Source of the DNA: Hymenoscyphus infarciens
Lineage: Eukaryota; Ascomycota; Leotiomycetes; Helotiales; Helotiaceae
Length of the DNA: 10,661 nt
Direction: 5' to 3'
Assembly (NCBI GenBank): GCA_001414345.1
Contig: LLCB01000731.1
Location: 1 to 10,661 of the forward strand
The notes under the pieces are model-generated. The model made no database searches. It worked only from the letters and a program-made list of their open reading frames with translations, and was not told the origin of the DNA. Shown in pieces: positions 1-8,820 of this stretch; position 1 is the first letter of the stretch; each line of letters begins with the position of its first letter. The translations under genes were made by a program, and so were the position numbers.

Positions 1-170
1 TTCTTTCTAAGCTTAATTTATTAGCTCTACTAATAAGTAAAGTAACTTTTATATATATATCTTCTTTCTAAGCTTAATTTATTAGCTCTACTAATAAATT
101 AGTATTAGAAAGTAACTTTTATATAATAATCTTATTTCTAAGCTTAGTTTATTAGCTCTACTAATAAATT

Positions 171-220
171 CGTACTAGAAATAGACTTTTCTATCTTTAG
201 ATTAGTTATAAGATTAATTT
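171..220 (-). repeat. Right-array-type monomer segment inside the left array
   Basis: The reverse complement of this 50-bp stretch matches 10218-10267 of the right array at 49 of 50 positions (the only difference is at 171). The neighbouring left-array monomers match the right array much less well. It corresponds to the right array's B-type spacer (AACTAATCTAAAGATAGAAA). This is a patch of sequence exchanged between the two ends, or a monomer type retained from a common ancestor. The 70-bp register is kept exactly on both sides, which favours conversion or unequal exchange over insertion. Confidence 0.93.
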
Positions 221-569
221 ATTAGCTCTACTAATAAATTAGTATTAGAAAGTAACTTTTATATATTAGTCTTCTTTCTAAGCTTAATTTATTAGCTCTA
301 CTAATAAATTAGTATTAGAAAGTAACTTTTATATATAGGTCTTATTTCTAAGCTTAATATATTAGCTCTACTAATAAATTAGTATTAGAAATTAACTTTT
401 ATATTCCTCTCTTATTTCTAAGCTTAATATATTAGCTCTACTAATAAATTAGTATTCGAAATTAACTTTTATATATTTATCTTATTTCTAAGCTTAATTT
501 ATTAGCTCTACTAATAAATTAGTATTAGAAAGTAGCTTTTATATATCTGTCTTATTTCTAAGCTTAATT

Positions 570-581
570 TATTAGCTAATA
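570..581. repeat. Loop-less 12-bp palindrome at inner edge of left array
   Basis: The last, partial monomer reads TATTAGCTAATA, a perfect 12-bp palindrome. It equals the array core with the 5-base centre CTCTA removed. Similarity to the monomer stops here, so this marks the junction between the array and unique sequence. It may be a simple deletion at the array edge. Confidence 0.8.
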
Positions 582-719
582 TACTAAGTAAGAAGGACAA
601 GAACTATAAGTTACTATGATCTATTAAGCTACTAGTAATACTAAGATACTAGTAAATTATTAGAATTTAAGTATAAAACGTTAAGATTTGTTATTATATA
701 TCTATATATCTCTTTTCTT
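582..719. other. AT-rich spacer, no gene seen
   Basis: This is unique sequence between the left array and the first frame-coherent block. It contains a short purine stretch (AGAAGGACAAGAAC, about 590-603) and runs of TATATCTATATATC. No open frame, repeat or regulatory motif is supportable. Confidence 0.5.
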
Positions 720-2324
720 AAAATATATTAATAGTAGAACTATAAATAAACCTTAATAAATCTATGCCTAGGTGCTCCTCTTATTATTAGTTATTCGTCT
801 TAACTTCTTACTTTATATATCTTAAACCCTTTACTATTCTATACCTAGTATATTATAAATAAGCTCTAGGTTATACTACTTAAACAACTTCTCTTAGATT
901 TATAATTTTAGTATTCTACTTATTCTCTTACTAGTTATATTAATATACCCTTCTAATAACTTTTAAGTAGTTCTTAATTATATTACCTCTATATTAGGTA
1001 ATTATATAGATACTAAAGGCGTTAAAGAATTAGAAGCCTTAAGAGCCTTAAGAGCTCTAATAGCTCGATTATCTATAGAACCTATAGAAGAACTAGCTAG
1101 ATAAAGGCTTTCTTCTATTCTAATTTTATATTCTCTTAAAAGTGTTCTTCTAACTCTATCTCTCCCTAGAAATAGTTAGATAGTATAAAGCTTAGTTTTA
1201 ATAAATACGTTAAAACATAATAGACTAAGCCTTTTAGCTTTAATAGCTTTAAGGTATTATAAGCTAATTAGAGATCCTCCTAAGGTAGAAATTTTAGTAG
1301 TTTCGTTTACCTCCTTATTAGTAATAAGAAAAGCTATTTTATACTCTAAGCTCTCTAACTTCTTCGACTATTAACTCTCTATATTAGTATAAGGATATAA
1401 GGTATAGATATTAGAACTTATAATTATATAGTATTATATAATTATATTTTAATAAATCTTCGCTTATTATTTCTCTTCTATATAGACCTAGTATACTAGT
1501 TTCTCGTTATATTAACTTATATCCTTATTATCTTATATAAGCTATAGTAGATTTTAGAATAATTTAAGGTGTTTTTACGTAGCTTATCCTCTAAGTAGCT
1601 TCTTTTCCTTATCTAAGACGTTCTTATACTTATACTTAAGCTACTCTAAGCCTTAACCACTAGAATAGGGGTTATATAAGTTCTTTTATTTATTATCTAG
1701 TCTATAGTACTCTTCTAGAATCTAGAAGCTATTCTCGACTTAGTACTAATCCTATATAGTAAGCTATCTTAGACGAAGTAAGTAATAATCTAAAAGCTTT
1801 TATTATACTCTTAAAATAATATAATCCTTCTAGAGTCTATTTACTCTTATATAATCTTCTAAGATCTTTATAAAATTATTAATTATTTTCTAAATACCTT
1901 TAAAAGCCTCTATAGTAATTAGAGTAAGGTTAATTATTTCTAATAAATAACTAGAGTAACTAAAGAGAGTATACTAATTAAGAAAGTCTAGTATACTTTT
2001 AAGTTATTATATAAAAGTAGAGTACTTAGTTATCTACTAGGCTTATAAAAATATATTTAAAGGCTTACCTATGTTAGAATATATAGTATTAAGTAAGTAA
2101 GAATAGTTTACTAGCCTAGAAGTAAGAGAGTTCTCTATTAACCTAGTAAAGCTTAAACTAAGAGATAATCTAGATAAGACAATTTAAATTAGAGTTAGGG
2201 AATTTTTCTTTAAGTTAGAAAAAAAGGAGTACTTAGAGAGTTTCGTCTATAGTAACTACTCTATTCTCTTAACTAGGGGGGGGGGGCAGTAGCCTAATAT
2301 AGTATAGAGGTGTCTATTAGCTAT
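720..2324 (-). pseudogene. RIP-degraded protein gene, unidentified (minus strand)
   Basis: One minus-strand frame stays coherent, without a frame change, from about 2324 down to at least 780. It has no stops in 1021-1140 and none in 1261-1320; in 1261-1320 the other two minus frames have four and three. Remaining stops are TAA/TAG and read as decayed Gln or Trp. The translation is soluble-protein-like, rich in K, E, L and N, with helical stretches such as KNVLDKEKKLLRG (about 1580-1620) and IRALKALKAS near 1030-1065. An ATA at 2324-2322 followed by ANRHLYTI could be a RIP-mutated ATG start, and the 11-C run on this strand would encode prolines just after it. The end near 720 is uncertain. For 1920-2280 the opposite strand gives an equally polar reading, so the 5' part of this call is weaker. 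No family was recognised. Confidence 0.45.
2276..2286. repeat. G11 homopolymer
   Basis: Eleven consecutive G residues sit in sequence that is about three quarters A+T, followed by CAGTAG, which keeps a rare CpA. RIP does not attack G after G, so such a tract can survive. On the minus strand it falls in frame as a short proline run of the flanking pseudogene. Homopolymers this long are also prone to assembly or slippage error. Confidence 0.9.
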
Positions 2325-2519
2325 CTATAACCTAAGTTACCTATTATTTTATCTATACTCTATAGTACTCTATAGACGAACTAGTAGTATAAGGCTAGTA
2401 GTTGTTACTAGTAGATCTTTTATAGTACTACTTACTACTAAAACTACTACTAATATAGTTAGTAATTATAAGGCCTTCTAGTATTTAGTATATATATTTA
2501 ATTATTTATAAAAGTAGTA

Positions 2520-3720
2520 AGTAAGTACTAGTAAGAAAAGAGTAAAGAGGGTAAGTATCCCTCCTTCTAACTTAAGTAAATACTCTAACACCTATAGTAC
2601 TATTACTATAGCTATTTCGCTATTTAGGTTATTATTAAGAATCGTAGAATTAGTAAAAGCAAAAGTATAGTATTCTTTAGAATAATAGTAGTAATAGAAG
2701 TATACTTATACTAAAGCTATATTATATTTTTAGAAGAGTATAAAAAACACTTAAAGAAGCTAGATTTTAATTATTTAATATATCTACCTTAGAAAACTTA
2801 TTATATAATAGAATTTTTATTAATAAGTACTTACTTTAAGTTAGGTTTAATAAATAGCTAAGATAAGATGTTAAAGCCCTTCTTTACTACTTTATATAAA
2901 TAAATTCTATAAATATCTTAGTAAAAAATACTTAATTAATAGAATTATCTTTATTAAAAATAAACTAGCTATTAAGAGCTTTTAATAAAACGTTTAAATA
3001 TAAGTTATAAGGTGTTCTCTTTAAGTCTATAAGCACTCCTTAATACTAATACCTTCTAGTCTAATACTATATAAGAGCTATATATAGTACTCGACTATAG
3101 AATAGAAACCAAGGGAACTAGTAGTTATAAAGAAGCGATTAGCAATCTTATTATAGGAATTTTTACTATATCCTATAATAAGCTAGAGAGAGTTAGTAAT
3201 ATAATAAGCGAAAGAAGTATAGTATATACCTAAGAAGATAGAGTAATAATCTTATAAAGAGTAGATAAGAAAATAAAAGTAGCTTAGTAGTATTATTAAT
3301 AAAAAGTTAATATAATTATTATAAAATTAGAAGTAAGGATATATATACTAGAAGAGAAGGAGAGATAAGTAGAAAGAGAGGAAAAGGGACGTTTAGTAAA
3401 GAAGAGGAAGATAGAAAACTAGGTATAATAAGTTTTTCTTAAAGAAGATAAACTAAGGAAAAGAAGATTAAGATTAATATAAGAAACTTAAAATATATAA
3501 TATTTAAGCTTTAAGGTTATAGAAGTATATAATAGAGACTAGATTAAGATAATAAGAAAAGAGATAATTAAATAGAATAAAATAATTAAAAGGAAAGAGA
3601 AAAAATATAATACTATACTAAAATAAATAGATAAATAAGGTAAGAATCTAGAGTTTAAGAACTATAAACCTAATAACCTAAGTCTTTTACTTTTAAAGAA
3701 GTAAAGTCTAGTAAATAATA
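2520..3720 (+). pseudogene. RIP-degraded Lys/Arg/Glu-rich gene, unidentified (plus strand)
   Basis: The plus frame starting at 2521 reads with moderate coherence to about 3720 without a frame change. The best part is 3110-3620, where the plus strand is purine-rich. There the translation is strongly basic and charged, with segments such as KPRELVVIKKRLAILL (about 3109-3156), KERKRD (about 3380), KKINXGKED and LKGKRKN (about 3590), consistent with a helical, nucleic-acid-binding or coiled-coil C-terminal region. Around 2521-2600 it begins VSTSKKRVKRVSIPPSN, but over 2521-2700 the opposite strand has fewer stops, so the 5' boundary is unsure. Stops are mostly TAA/TAG, consistent with lost Gln and Trp codons. 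It converges on the minus-strand block that begins after 3720. Family unknown. Confidence 0.4.
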
Positions 3721-4680
3721 TATATTACTAAGCTAACTAGCGCCTTTCCTCTAAGCTATATTTCTATAATATTATAATATTTCGTTTTCTTAGTTTATAT
3801 TAATAAGGTATCTTTATAATATTATAGTATTATATAATAGAAGGTAAAACCTTTACTTATAACTCGCTCCCCTTTTCTAGTTCTAATTTCCTTAAAATCC
3901 TAAGTCTTTTAGAAGTTATATAATAGTACTTAGCTTAATATAGTAGAAGCTATTAATAAAATATGTTTAAGTCTTCTATTATAACGAATTTATATTAGTG
4001 TTTAAGGTTACTAATTTTAACTTATATTTATTATTAGAATTTATAAAAGTCTTATTTATATAATATATTAGTAAACTTACCTTATATTCCTATATTCTTA
4101 ACTCTACTATATTTATAGCTTAAGAAAGGTATTTACTAATCTAGGTATAAGTTAGTTACTATTATATTTAGACTATATAGTAACTTACGTTAAAAGTATA
4201 ATAGTTATACTTATTATTCCTAATAGTATTATTCTCTTCCTAGACTATTATATAACTACTTATCTCCTCTAGGTTATTTTCTATATCTTATAAGGTGCTT
4301 ATTTAGATAGTAAGCTTTTTAGATAAGCCTTATACTATCTTATTCTCTTTTAGTTACTTCTTATACCTAGCTCTAAGGTATAAAGAATCTTCTTATAACT
4401 TAGCTAGAAAAAGATTATAAGAGATAGTAATTAAAACTCTATCTTATTATAGAATATAGATATTAACTTATTTAACTATAGTTAGTATAAGTAAGAGTAT
4501 ATTATTTAATATACTTAGAGTTAAGACCTAGCTAGTAAACTATATTTAAATAATTAGTAAATAGGACTCTAAGTACTCTACTTAATTTTAGTATACCTTA
4601 GTATCTTAAGTAATAGAGTAAAAGGATAATTATTATAGTTAAGGTAGTTAGCGTCTTCTAAGACCTAGAATAATTATTAA
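3721..4680 (-). pseudogene. RIP-degraded coiled-coil-like gene, unidentified (minus strand)
   Basis: A minus frame is coherent from about 4680 down to 3900. It reads as a Gln-, Asn-, Glu- and Lys-rich helical protein; examples are YLRARYKKXLKENKI (about 4335-4380) and LXDIENNLEEI (about 4261-4293). The interval 4021-4080 has no stop. Below about 3900 the best frame changes; DFKEIRTRKGERVISKGF is open over 3845-3900. This shift could be an intron or an indel. The 5' end may be near 4675, where ATAATTATT follows a purine/pyrimidine switch. The plus strand here is pyrimidine-rich and its shadow frame is mostly F, S, Y and L, which supports the minus call. No known domain was identified. Confidence 0.42.
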
Positions 4681-4740
4681 AAAGGGTAAAAGTAAAGTTA
4701 AATTTTATAAGAATATTAAAAGTAAATAATATAAATACTT

Positions 4741-4960
4741 AGTATTAAAAAAGGTTATATAAAGATAGATCTAGATACTTTTAAAAAGAAGATATATACT
4801 AAGATTATAATAAAGAGGCTTCTAAGGAAAGTAATATAGTATAAAATAATAGGCTTTAAAAAGAAGGAAAAAACACTAGTAAGGACTTTATTAATTAATT
4901 AGATTAATAAATATAAGATAAGTATAAGTACTATAATAACTATATTATACCTATTCTAGC
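4741..4960 (+). pseudogene. Short lysine-rich ORF remnant (plus strand)
   Basis: The plus frame from 4741 is nearly stop-free to about 4960 (about three stops in some 70 codons). It is Lys/Ile-rich: KKGYIKIDLDTFKKKIYTK at the start and GFKKKEKTLVRTLLIN further on. The plus strand is purine-rich here, unlike the flanks. The minus-strand shadow is also open but almost entirely hydrophobic, so plus is preferred. It lies between two minus-strand blocks and could be an exon of a longer gene, since an open frame in another phase precedes it at 4322-4740. Function unknown. Confidence 0.33.
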
Positions 4961-4966
4961 TAGAAA

Positions 4967-5020
4967 TCTAATACCTTTTATAAGTCTAATACCTTTCTAT
5001 AAACCTAATACCTTCTTATA
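4967..5020. repeat. Three imperfect 18-bp tandem repeats
   Basis: CTAATACCTT recurs at 4968, 4986 and 5004, a period of 18 bp, followed by a diverged CTAATATAACC at 5024. The period is six codons, so it may be an in-frame repeat of a decayed coding region (the minus-strand reading contains ERYXTYKRYXIS). Confidence 0.75.
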
Positions 5021-5218
5021 ATTCTAATATAACCTAAGAACTTTTCCTTATTTCTAATATTTTATAAATTATAATTTCTTAACTATCTTATAAAGCCTAC
5101 TTTTACTTTACCTTTTTAAGATCTATAATAGCTTACCTAGTAATCTCCTCTTCTTTTTAGATCTCTTCTTTATAATTATCTTTAATACTTTTTATAAGAT
5201 TACTTATTTAAATATTAT

Positions 5219-5385
5219 TATTTATAATATTATTTATATCTCTAACTTAGATAAAGGTATATTTATTAATACCTTTATCTATATCTTTAACATTACTAGT
5301 ATATCTATTTATACTATTATTTATCTCTATAACTTTATCCTAGTAATAGTTATTTATACTATTATTTATGTCTCTATATTCGAAT
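5219..5385 (-). repeat. 15-codon degenerate repeats (coiled-coil-like)
   Basis: Related blocks based on TATTTATACTATTATTTAT start near 5219, 5261, 5306 and 5351, spaced 42, 45 and 45 bp. In the minus frame they read as variants of V-x-[DE]-I-[ND]-[NK]-x-I-N-[NKR]-[YN]. The multiple-of-three spacing supports a decayed coding repeat rather than a satellite. Confidence 0.65.
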
Positions 5386-5542
5386 AGTTTATATCTTAGT
5401 AAAGAAAGCTATAATTTAGTATTATTATTATCTATTTATAAAAAGCTATTAAAATCGAGTTTATCTAGGAATAGATAAGAAAGAAGAGTATAAACTCTAG
5501 ACTTATTAGTATCTTAAATATTATTTTTTTTAGTTAAATAAC

Positions 5543-5596
5543 CTTCTCTAATATACCCTCCTTCTCTACTATACTCTCCTTCTCTAATATACCCTC
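5543..5596 (-). repeat. Three 18-bp tandem repeats
   Basis: CTTCTCTAATATACCCTC (5543-5560) is followed by CTTCTCTACTATACTCTC (5561-5578) and an exact copy of the first (5579-5596). In the minus reading frame of the enclosing pseudogene they give a six-residue repeat of the type REGGYI / REGEYS. A diverged fourth copy may follow to about 5619. Confidence 0.88.
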
Positions 5597-5758
5597 TAAT
5601 ACGCTCTACTTCTCTACTCTTAGAATAACCTTAGATAAAACCTTCTAATACTAATTTATATTACTTATTTAGATATACTAGATCTATATTAGAATACTTA
5701 TCTTTTATATTAAAGCTATTTAAAGAATATAATTTACTAAACCTTAGTTTATTAAACT

Positions 5759-5817
5759 CTATAATATATAGCTATTAAAATTTAATTTAAAATAGAAAAT
5801 AAGTAATATAAATATAC
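5759..5817 (-). other. Possible 59-bp relic intron
   Basis: On the minus strand a GTATAT donor at 5817 (what RIP would make of the common fungal GTATGT) and a TATAG acceptor at 5759 bound 59 bp, a normal length for ascomycete introns. Removing it joins the upstream frame (GSRGLYXLI) to the downstream frame (FNKLRFSKLYS) in phase, restoring a Glu codon at the join. This explains the frame change in the enclosing pseudogene. No clear branch-point motif is visible, so it is a suggestion only. Confidence 0.3.
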
Positions 5818-7074
5818 CTATTAACTAATAAAGACCTCTACTACCTCTAAGGCTATCTCTAAGAGCTTTAATTAATTCTTAGTATTACTTATTACTAAGA
5901 TAGAGTTTAAAAGTTTAAATCTATTAGAGTAAATCTTAGTAAATAGAGTAAACCTTCTCTAGATCTAGTTTTTTATATTTCTAAGCCTTAGTTTTTCTTC
6001 TTTAAAGAGTAAATAGGGATAACTACTAGTAGTCTATCTTACTCTTAAAAACTATCTTATCTTAATTATTCTTTTAAGAGTAATTCTTTTTAATAAGCTA
6101 ACTAATATCCTTAACCTTTTATATTAACTTCTTTTATAACTTAGTTTATATAATAGTATTATATATTATATTATTAATTCTATAAGATGTTTTAACTATA
6201 TCCTAAAACTTATAAATATTAGTATTAAGTAGATTATCTTTTAAGTATTTCTTTATAGATATATATAATACCTATTTTACTTATTATAATATAAGGCTAA
6301 TGTCTATTTATAGCTTATCCTTATTAGAATACTTTATCTATCTTATCTAAAGAAGAGTAATAATATTAATTCTATTAGGCTAAAGTAATATAAGATTATT
6401 AGATAAATATATATTATTAGGTTTAAGAAACCAATACTACTTTTTTATTAGCTAAGAATAAAGTACCTCTATCTAGTAGTTAACTATAGTTTTAATAGGT
6501 TCTTATTCTAGTTCTTTTAAAACTTTACTATATTACTTCTATAAGGCTATAGGTTTAAGATATATAATAAGAATTAGGAAGTAAAGAACCTTATCTTAAT
6601 TACTAGACTCGTCTTTATTAGCCTTATTAGCCTTATCTTTATCTTTACTAGTAGACTTATTAGAATCTCTAATTTCTATAAACCTCTTTCTCTTCTTTAA
6701 ATCTTTATTTATAGCTAGTAAAACCTTTCTTCTATAAGTATAAGTAGTTAAGATACTACTTTATAGAACTCCTAGACTTTTTAGTCTTTTTATAATAGTA
6801 GCCTTATTAGTTAAAGCTAGGTAAATATATTTAGTAAGAGAGTTTCTATATATAATAATCTAGCTCTATTTAAAGGAACGCGTTTTTATAAAAGTCTTCT
6901 TTAGAAGGTTCTTAAAAGTAGAAGCGTTCTCGGAGCTATTAAGAACAGGAGTCTTAGGAATAGCTTTTTTAGAAGTATTAGATAGAGTTTTCGCTTTATT
7001 AGGAGTTTAGGAAAGTATTATAAAACCTATAGATATTTTAGCTAATAATTAAGATTAGACTTAATAAGTATACT

Positions 7075-8275
7075 TATTATATATCTAATAAATAATAGTA
7101 TATAAAGCTAAGGTTTAAGATATTAATAGAAGTAAGTTTTTTAAGAGAAAAACACAATCTTATTAATAGGAGATACTAGTAAGGCTCTAGAAAAGTTATA
7201 GTACTAGTATATAACTATAACTCTAGTTTACTTTAAATTATAAAGGTAGAATTATATATATTAACTTAATAACTCTACTATCTCTATAATTTAGTATACT
7301 CTACTTTATAAAGATAGAAAAAACGTTTAAATTTCCTCTCTTAAAAGATTATTCTAAATTAGAAAGAAATCTATAATACTCTTATTAAATAAGAAGTAAC
7401 CTTATTATATTATTAATTAAGTATTAGAGATTTATTCTAGATTTTTTTAGTATTTTTCTAAGATTAGTTAGAGATATTATTATAGTAATAGTAGTATTCT
7501 ATATAGAGGGTAATTTAGATGTTTTTTCTATCTTTATAGAGCTATACTAGCTACTCTAGCCCCTTTATCTACCTCTCTCTTACTTATCTTAGTCTCTTCT
7601 AACTTATACTATTAACTATAAATAAACTATCTACTCTTTATTAATCTATATATAGTAATTATATTATAGAATTTAGTACTTTATACTTAAACCTATTAAT
7701 TATAAGTTATTACCTTATAATAGCTTTACTATTTATTAAAATAGTATAAGCTTACCTATTCTAGTTCCTAGTTAGGCTATAAACTAACGCCTTTAGGCCT
7801 CTTCTATTATAGAAGTTATAAGCGAGTTTTAAAAGAAGTTTCTAGATAAAGCCCTTATAGTTATAAATATTTATTTAATATATTTCCTAAGATACTATAA
7901 CATAGACGCTATAAGTCTACAGTTATAGCTTATTACTAATAGAATTATAACTAGAGGTATAAGTAAAGTACTTTATAATAAATAATTTACTTTAAATACT
8001 TAATCTAGGCTAATCTTATTATTTATTAGATAAGTATAAGAACCTCTTTTATAACTCTATCTACTATAACTTATAATTCTTACTATCTAGTTTATATACT
8101 AATTATAATACTCTCTTATATAAACTTTAAACTACCTACCTCTAGTAGTCGATCTTATACCTAGCTACTCTTACTAATACTAACTACGACTACTATACTA
8201 AGAGGTAATAGCTTAGACTTATTTATAATACTAGAACCTAAAATTAAGCATCTCCTAGTTATACTTAAAATATTA
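7075..8275 (-). pseudogene. RIP-degraded gene, unidentified (minus strand)
   Basis: Minus-strand reading from about 8275: NILSITRRCLILGSSIIN (8217-8270), then KSKLLPLSIVVVV, then DRLLEVGSLKFI and a Gln-rich helix (RXXELXVIVDRVIKEV, 8041-8090). The frame shifts near 7985 and continues coherently to about 7440 with segments such as YKGFIXKLLLKLAYNFYNRR (7801-7860), GLKALVYSLTRN, and KRLRXVRERXIKGLEXLVXLYKDRKN (7515-7600, X marking decayed Gln/Trp). It weakens below 7440, and a tandem TAATAA near 7079-7074 may be its real stop. The next minus-strand block begins about 55 bp downstream, so the two could have been neighbours transcribed in the same direction. The frame may also extend upstream of 8275 (see the 8282-8720 entry). 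No known family was recognised. Confidence 0.42.
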
Positions 8276-8281
8276 GTTTAC

Positions 8282-8720
8282 TAAGCTCTTAAATATAAGT
8301 AGTAGATAGATAGATTTATAGATAAGGTAATTAAGTATATTAAAACTAAATTAAGATTAGTAAAATTCTTATAAACCTTTATTAATACTCTTTTTAATAC
8401 TATATATAAGTCTTTTAAAATATTATCTAAGTCTAATAATAAATTTAAAAAGATCTATTAAGAGGACCTTACTACTCTATACTAACTTATAAAAGCTAGA
8501 TTAGGCCTTCCTACTTCTCTTATCCTTAGTACGTTTATCTATACTATTTAGTAGTATAATATATATAAATTAAGAATTATAAACCTTAAATTACTTTCTA
8601 AGTTTATACTATTTAAAGCTTAGAAGCGTATATAAATTAAGAATGAAAAAACTAGACTTAGTCTAATAAAAAAGGCTTAAGAGCTATAAGAGGAAGTTTC
8701 TAGTTTAATTAGTAGTAAGC
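8282..8720. pseudogene. Frame-coherent block, strand unresolved
   Basis: Both strands give protein-like readings here. The plus frame from 8282 reads FIDKVIKYIKTKLRLVKFL, later IKARLGLPTS, and ends with a charged helix and basic tail (NEKTRLSLIKKAXELXEEV, SSKRNRRRV) before stops at about 8735. A helix followed by a basic tail occurs in several DNA-binding and transposase C-termini, but this is not diagnostic. The coupled minus frame reads REVGRPNLAFISXYRVVRSS (8461-8520) and runs without a break into the minus-strand block below 8275. Stop counts per block are similar (one to four per 20-40 codons), so they do not decide. The plus strand is somewhat purine-rich, which mildly favours plus. Confidence 0.3.
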
Positions 8721-8820
8721 GTAATAGACGTAGGGTCTAATAGCCCTGTTTTTTCTTCTTTTAGTTATTTATACTATAAGTTAATATATATATTACTACT
8801 ATATATACCTTTTCTCTTCT

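Larger units (their letters stand above)
1..581 (+). repeat. Left tandem array of 70-bp monomers
   Basis: Eight full copies and one half copy of a 70-bp monomer are present. The conserved core (TTATTAG, CTCTA, CTAATAA) starts at 18, 79, 149, 219, 289, 359, 429 and 499, with a half copy at 569. The step is exactly 70 bp except between the first two copies (61 bp, a 9-bp deletion). The rest of each monomer carries a TTCTAAGCTTAA stretch before the core and AGTATTAGAAAGTAACTTTT after it. Copies 6 and 7 have one change in the left arm (TATATTAG). The array is cut by the window start, so its full length is unknown. Its monomers are homologous, in reverse complement, to the array at the right edge. 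It looks like the internally repetitive inverted terminus of a large element or a local satellite. The repeat itself is read directly from the sequence; its function is inference. Confidence 0.97.
4967..7021 (-). pseudogene. Large RIP-degraded gene with coiled-coil repeats (minus strand)
   Basis: This is the clearest coding relic. From an ATA-ATA pair at 7021-7016 (likely mutated ATG) the minus frame has four stops in about 120 codons down to 6661. In order it contains: a Ser/Thr/Lys/Pro-rich, probably disordered start (TPNKAKTLSNTSKKAIPKTP); a more ordered stretch (LTKYIYLALTNKATIIKRLK, about 6780-6840); a very basic segment (DLKKRKRF); and a low-complexity linker (STSKDKDKANKANKDESS, about 6603-6658). 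After a weaker middle, and a shift to another frame near 5760-5817, it is open again with two stops in 80 codons over 5521-5760. It then carries a six-residue EGGYIR-like repeat and four 15-residue INNSIN-type heptad-like repeats (5219-5385). This suggests a long cytosolic or nuclear protein of some 600 residues with a C-terminal coiled coil. No family was recognised. The opposite shadow frame is also open near 6900-7020, so strand there is less sure. Confidence 0.5.

Noticed and set aside
1..581. CRISPR-like array (repeat plus variable slot)
   Set aside because: The unit is a contiguous 70-bp tandem repeat with only a six-base variable slot; there are no spacers of 25-40 bp, and the base composition and RIP signature indicate a fungus.
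1..581. Telomeric or subtelomeric repeat
   Set aside because: No TTAGGG-type repeat or G-rich strand; the monomer is 70 bp and AT-rich.
967..1104. A 45-codon open plus-strand frame (ends IEELAR then TAA) that looks like a small gene
   Set aside because: The overlapping minus frame is equally open, continues far upstream and downstream in one phase, and has a better composition; the plus frame is probably its coupled shadow.
3110..3720. Assignment as a DUF3435/Starship captain or Crypton tyrosine recombinase from the charged C-terminal region
   Set aside because: No R..H..R..Y catalytic pattern could be found, and charged helices alone are not diagnostic.
4140..4260. A possible reverse-transcriptase catalytic motif (plus reading YLDYIVTY)
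   Set aside because: The second aspartate is absent and cannot be explained by RIP of a GAC/GAT codon; the frame is likely a shadow of the minus-strand block.
8282..8735. Assignment as a pogo/Fot1-type transposase C-terminus, from a charged helix with a basic KRNRRRV tail
   Set aside because: The similarity is only compositional, no catalytic acidic residues or helix-turn-helix could be placed, and the strand itself is unresolved.
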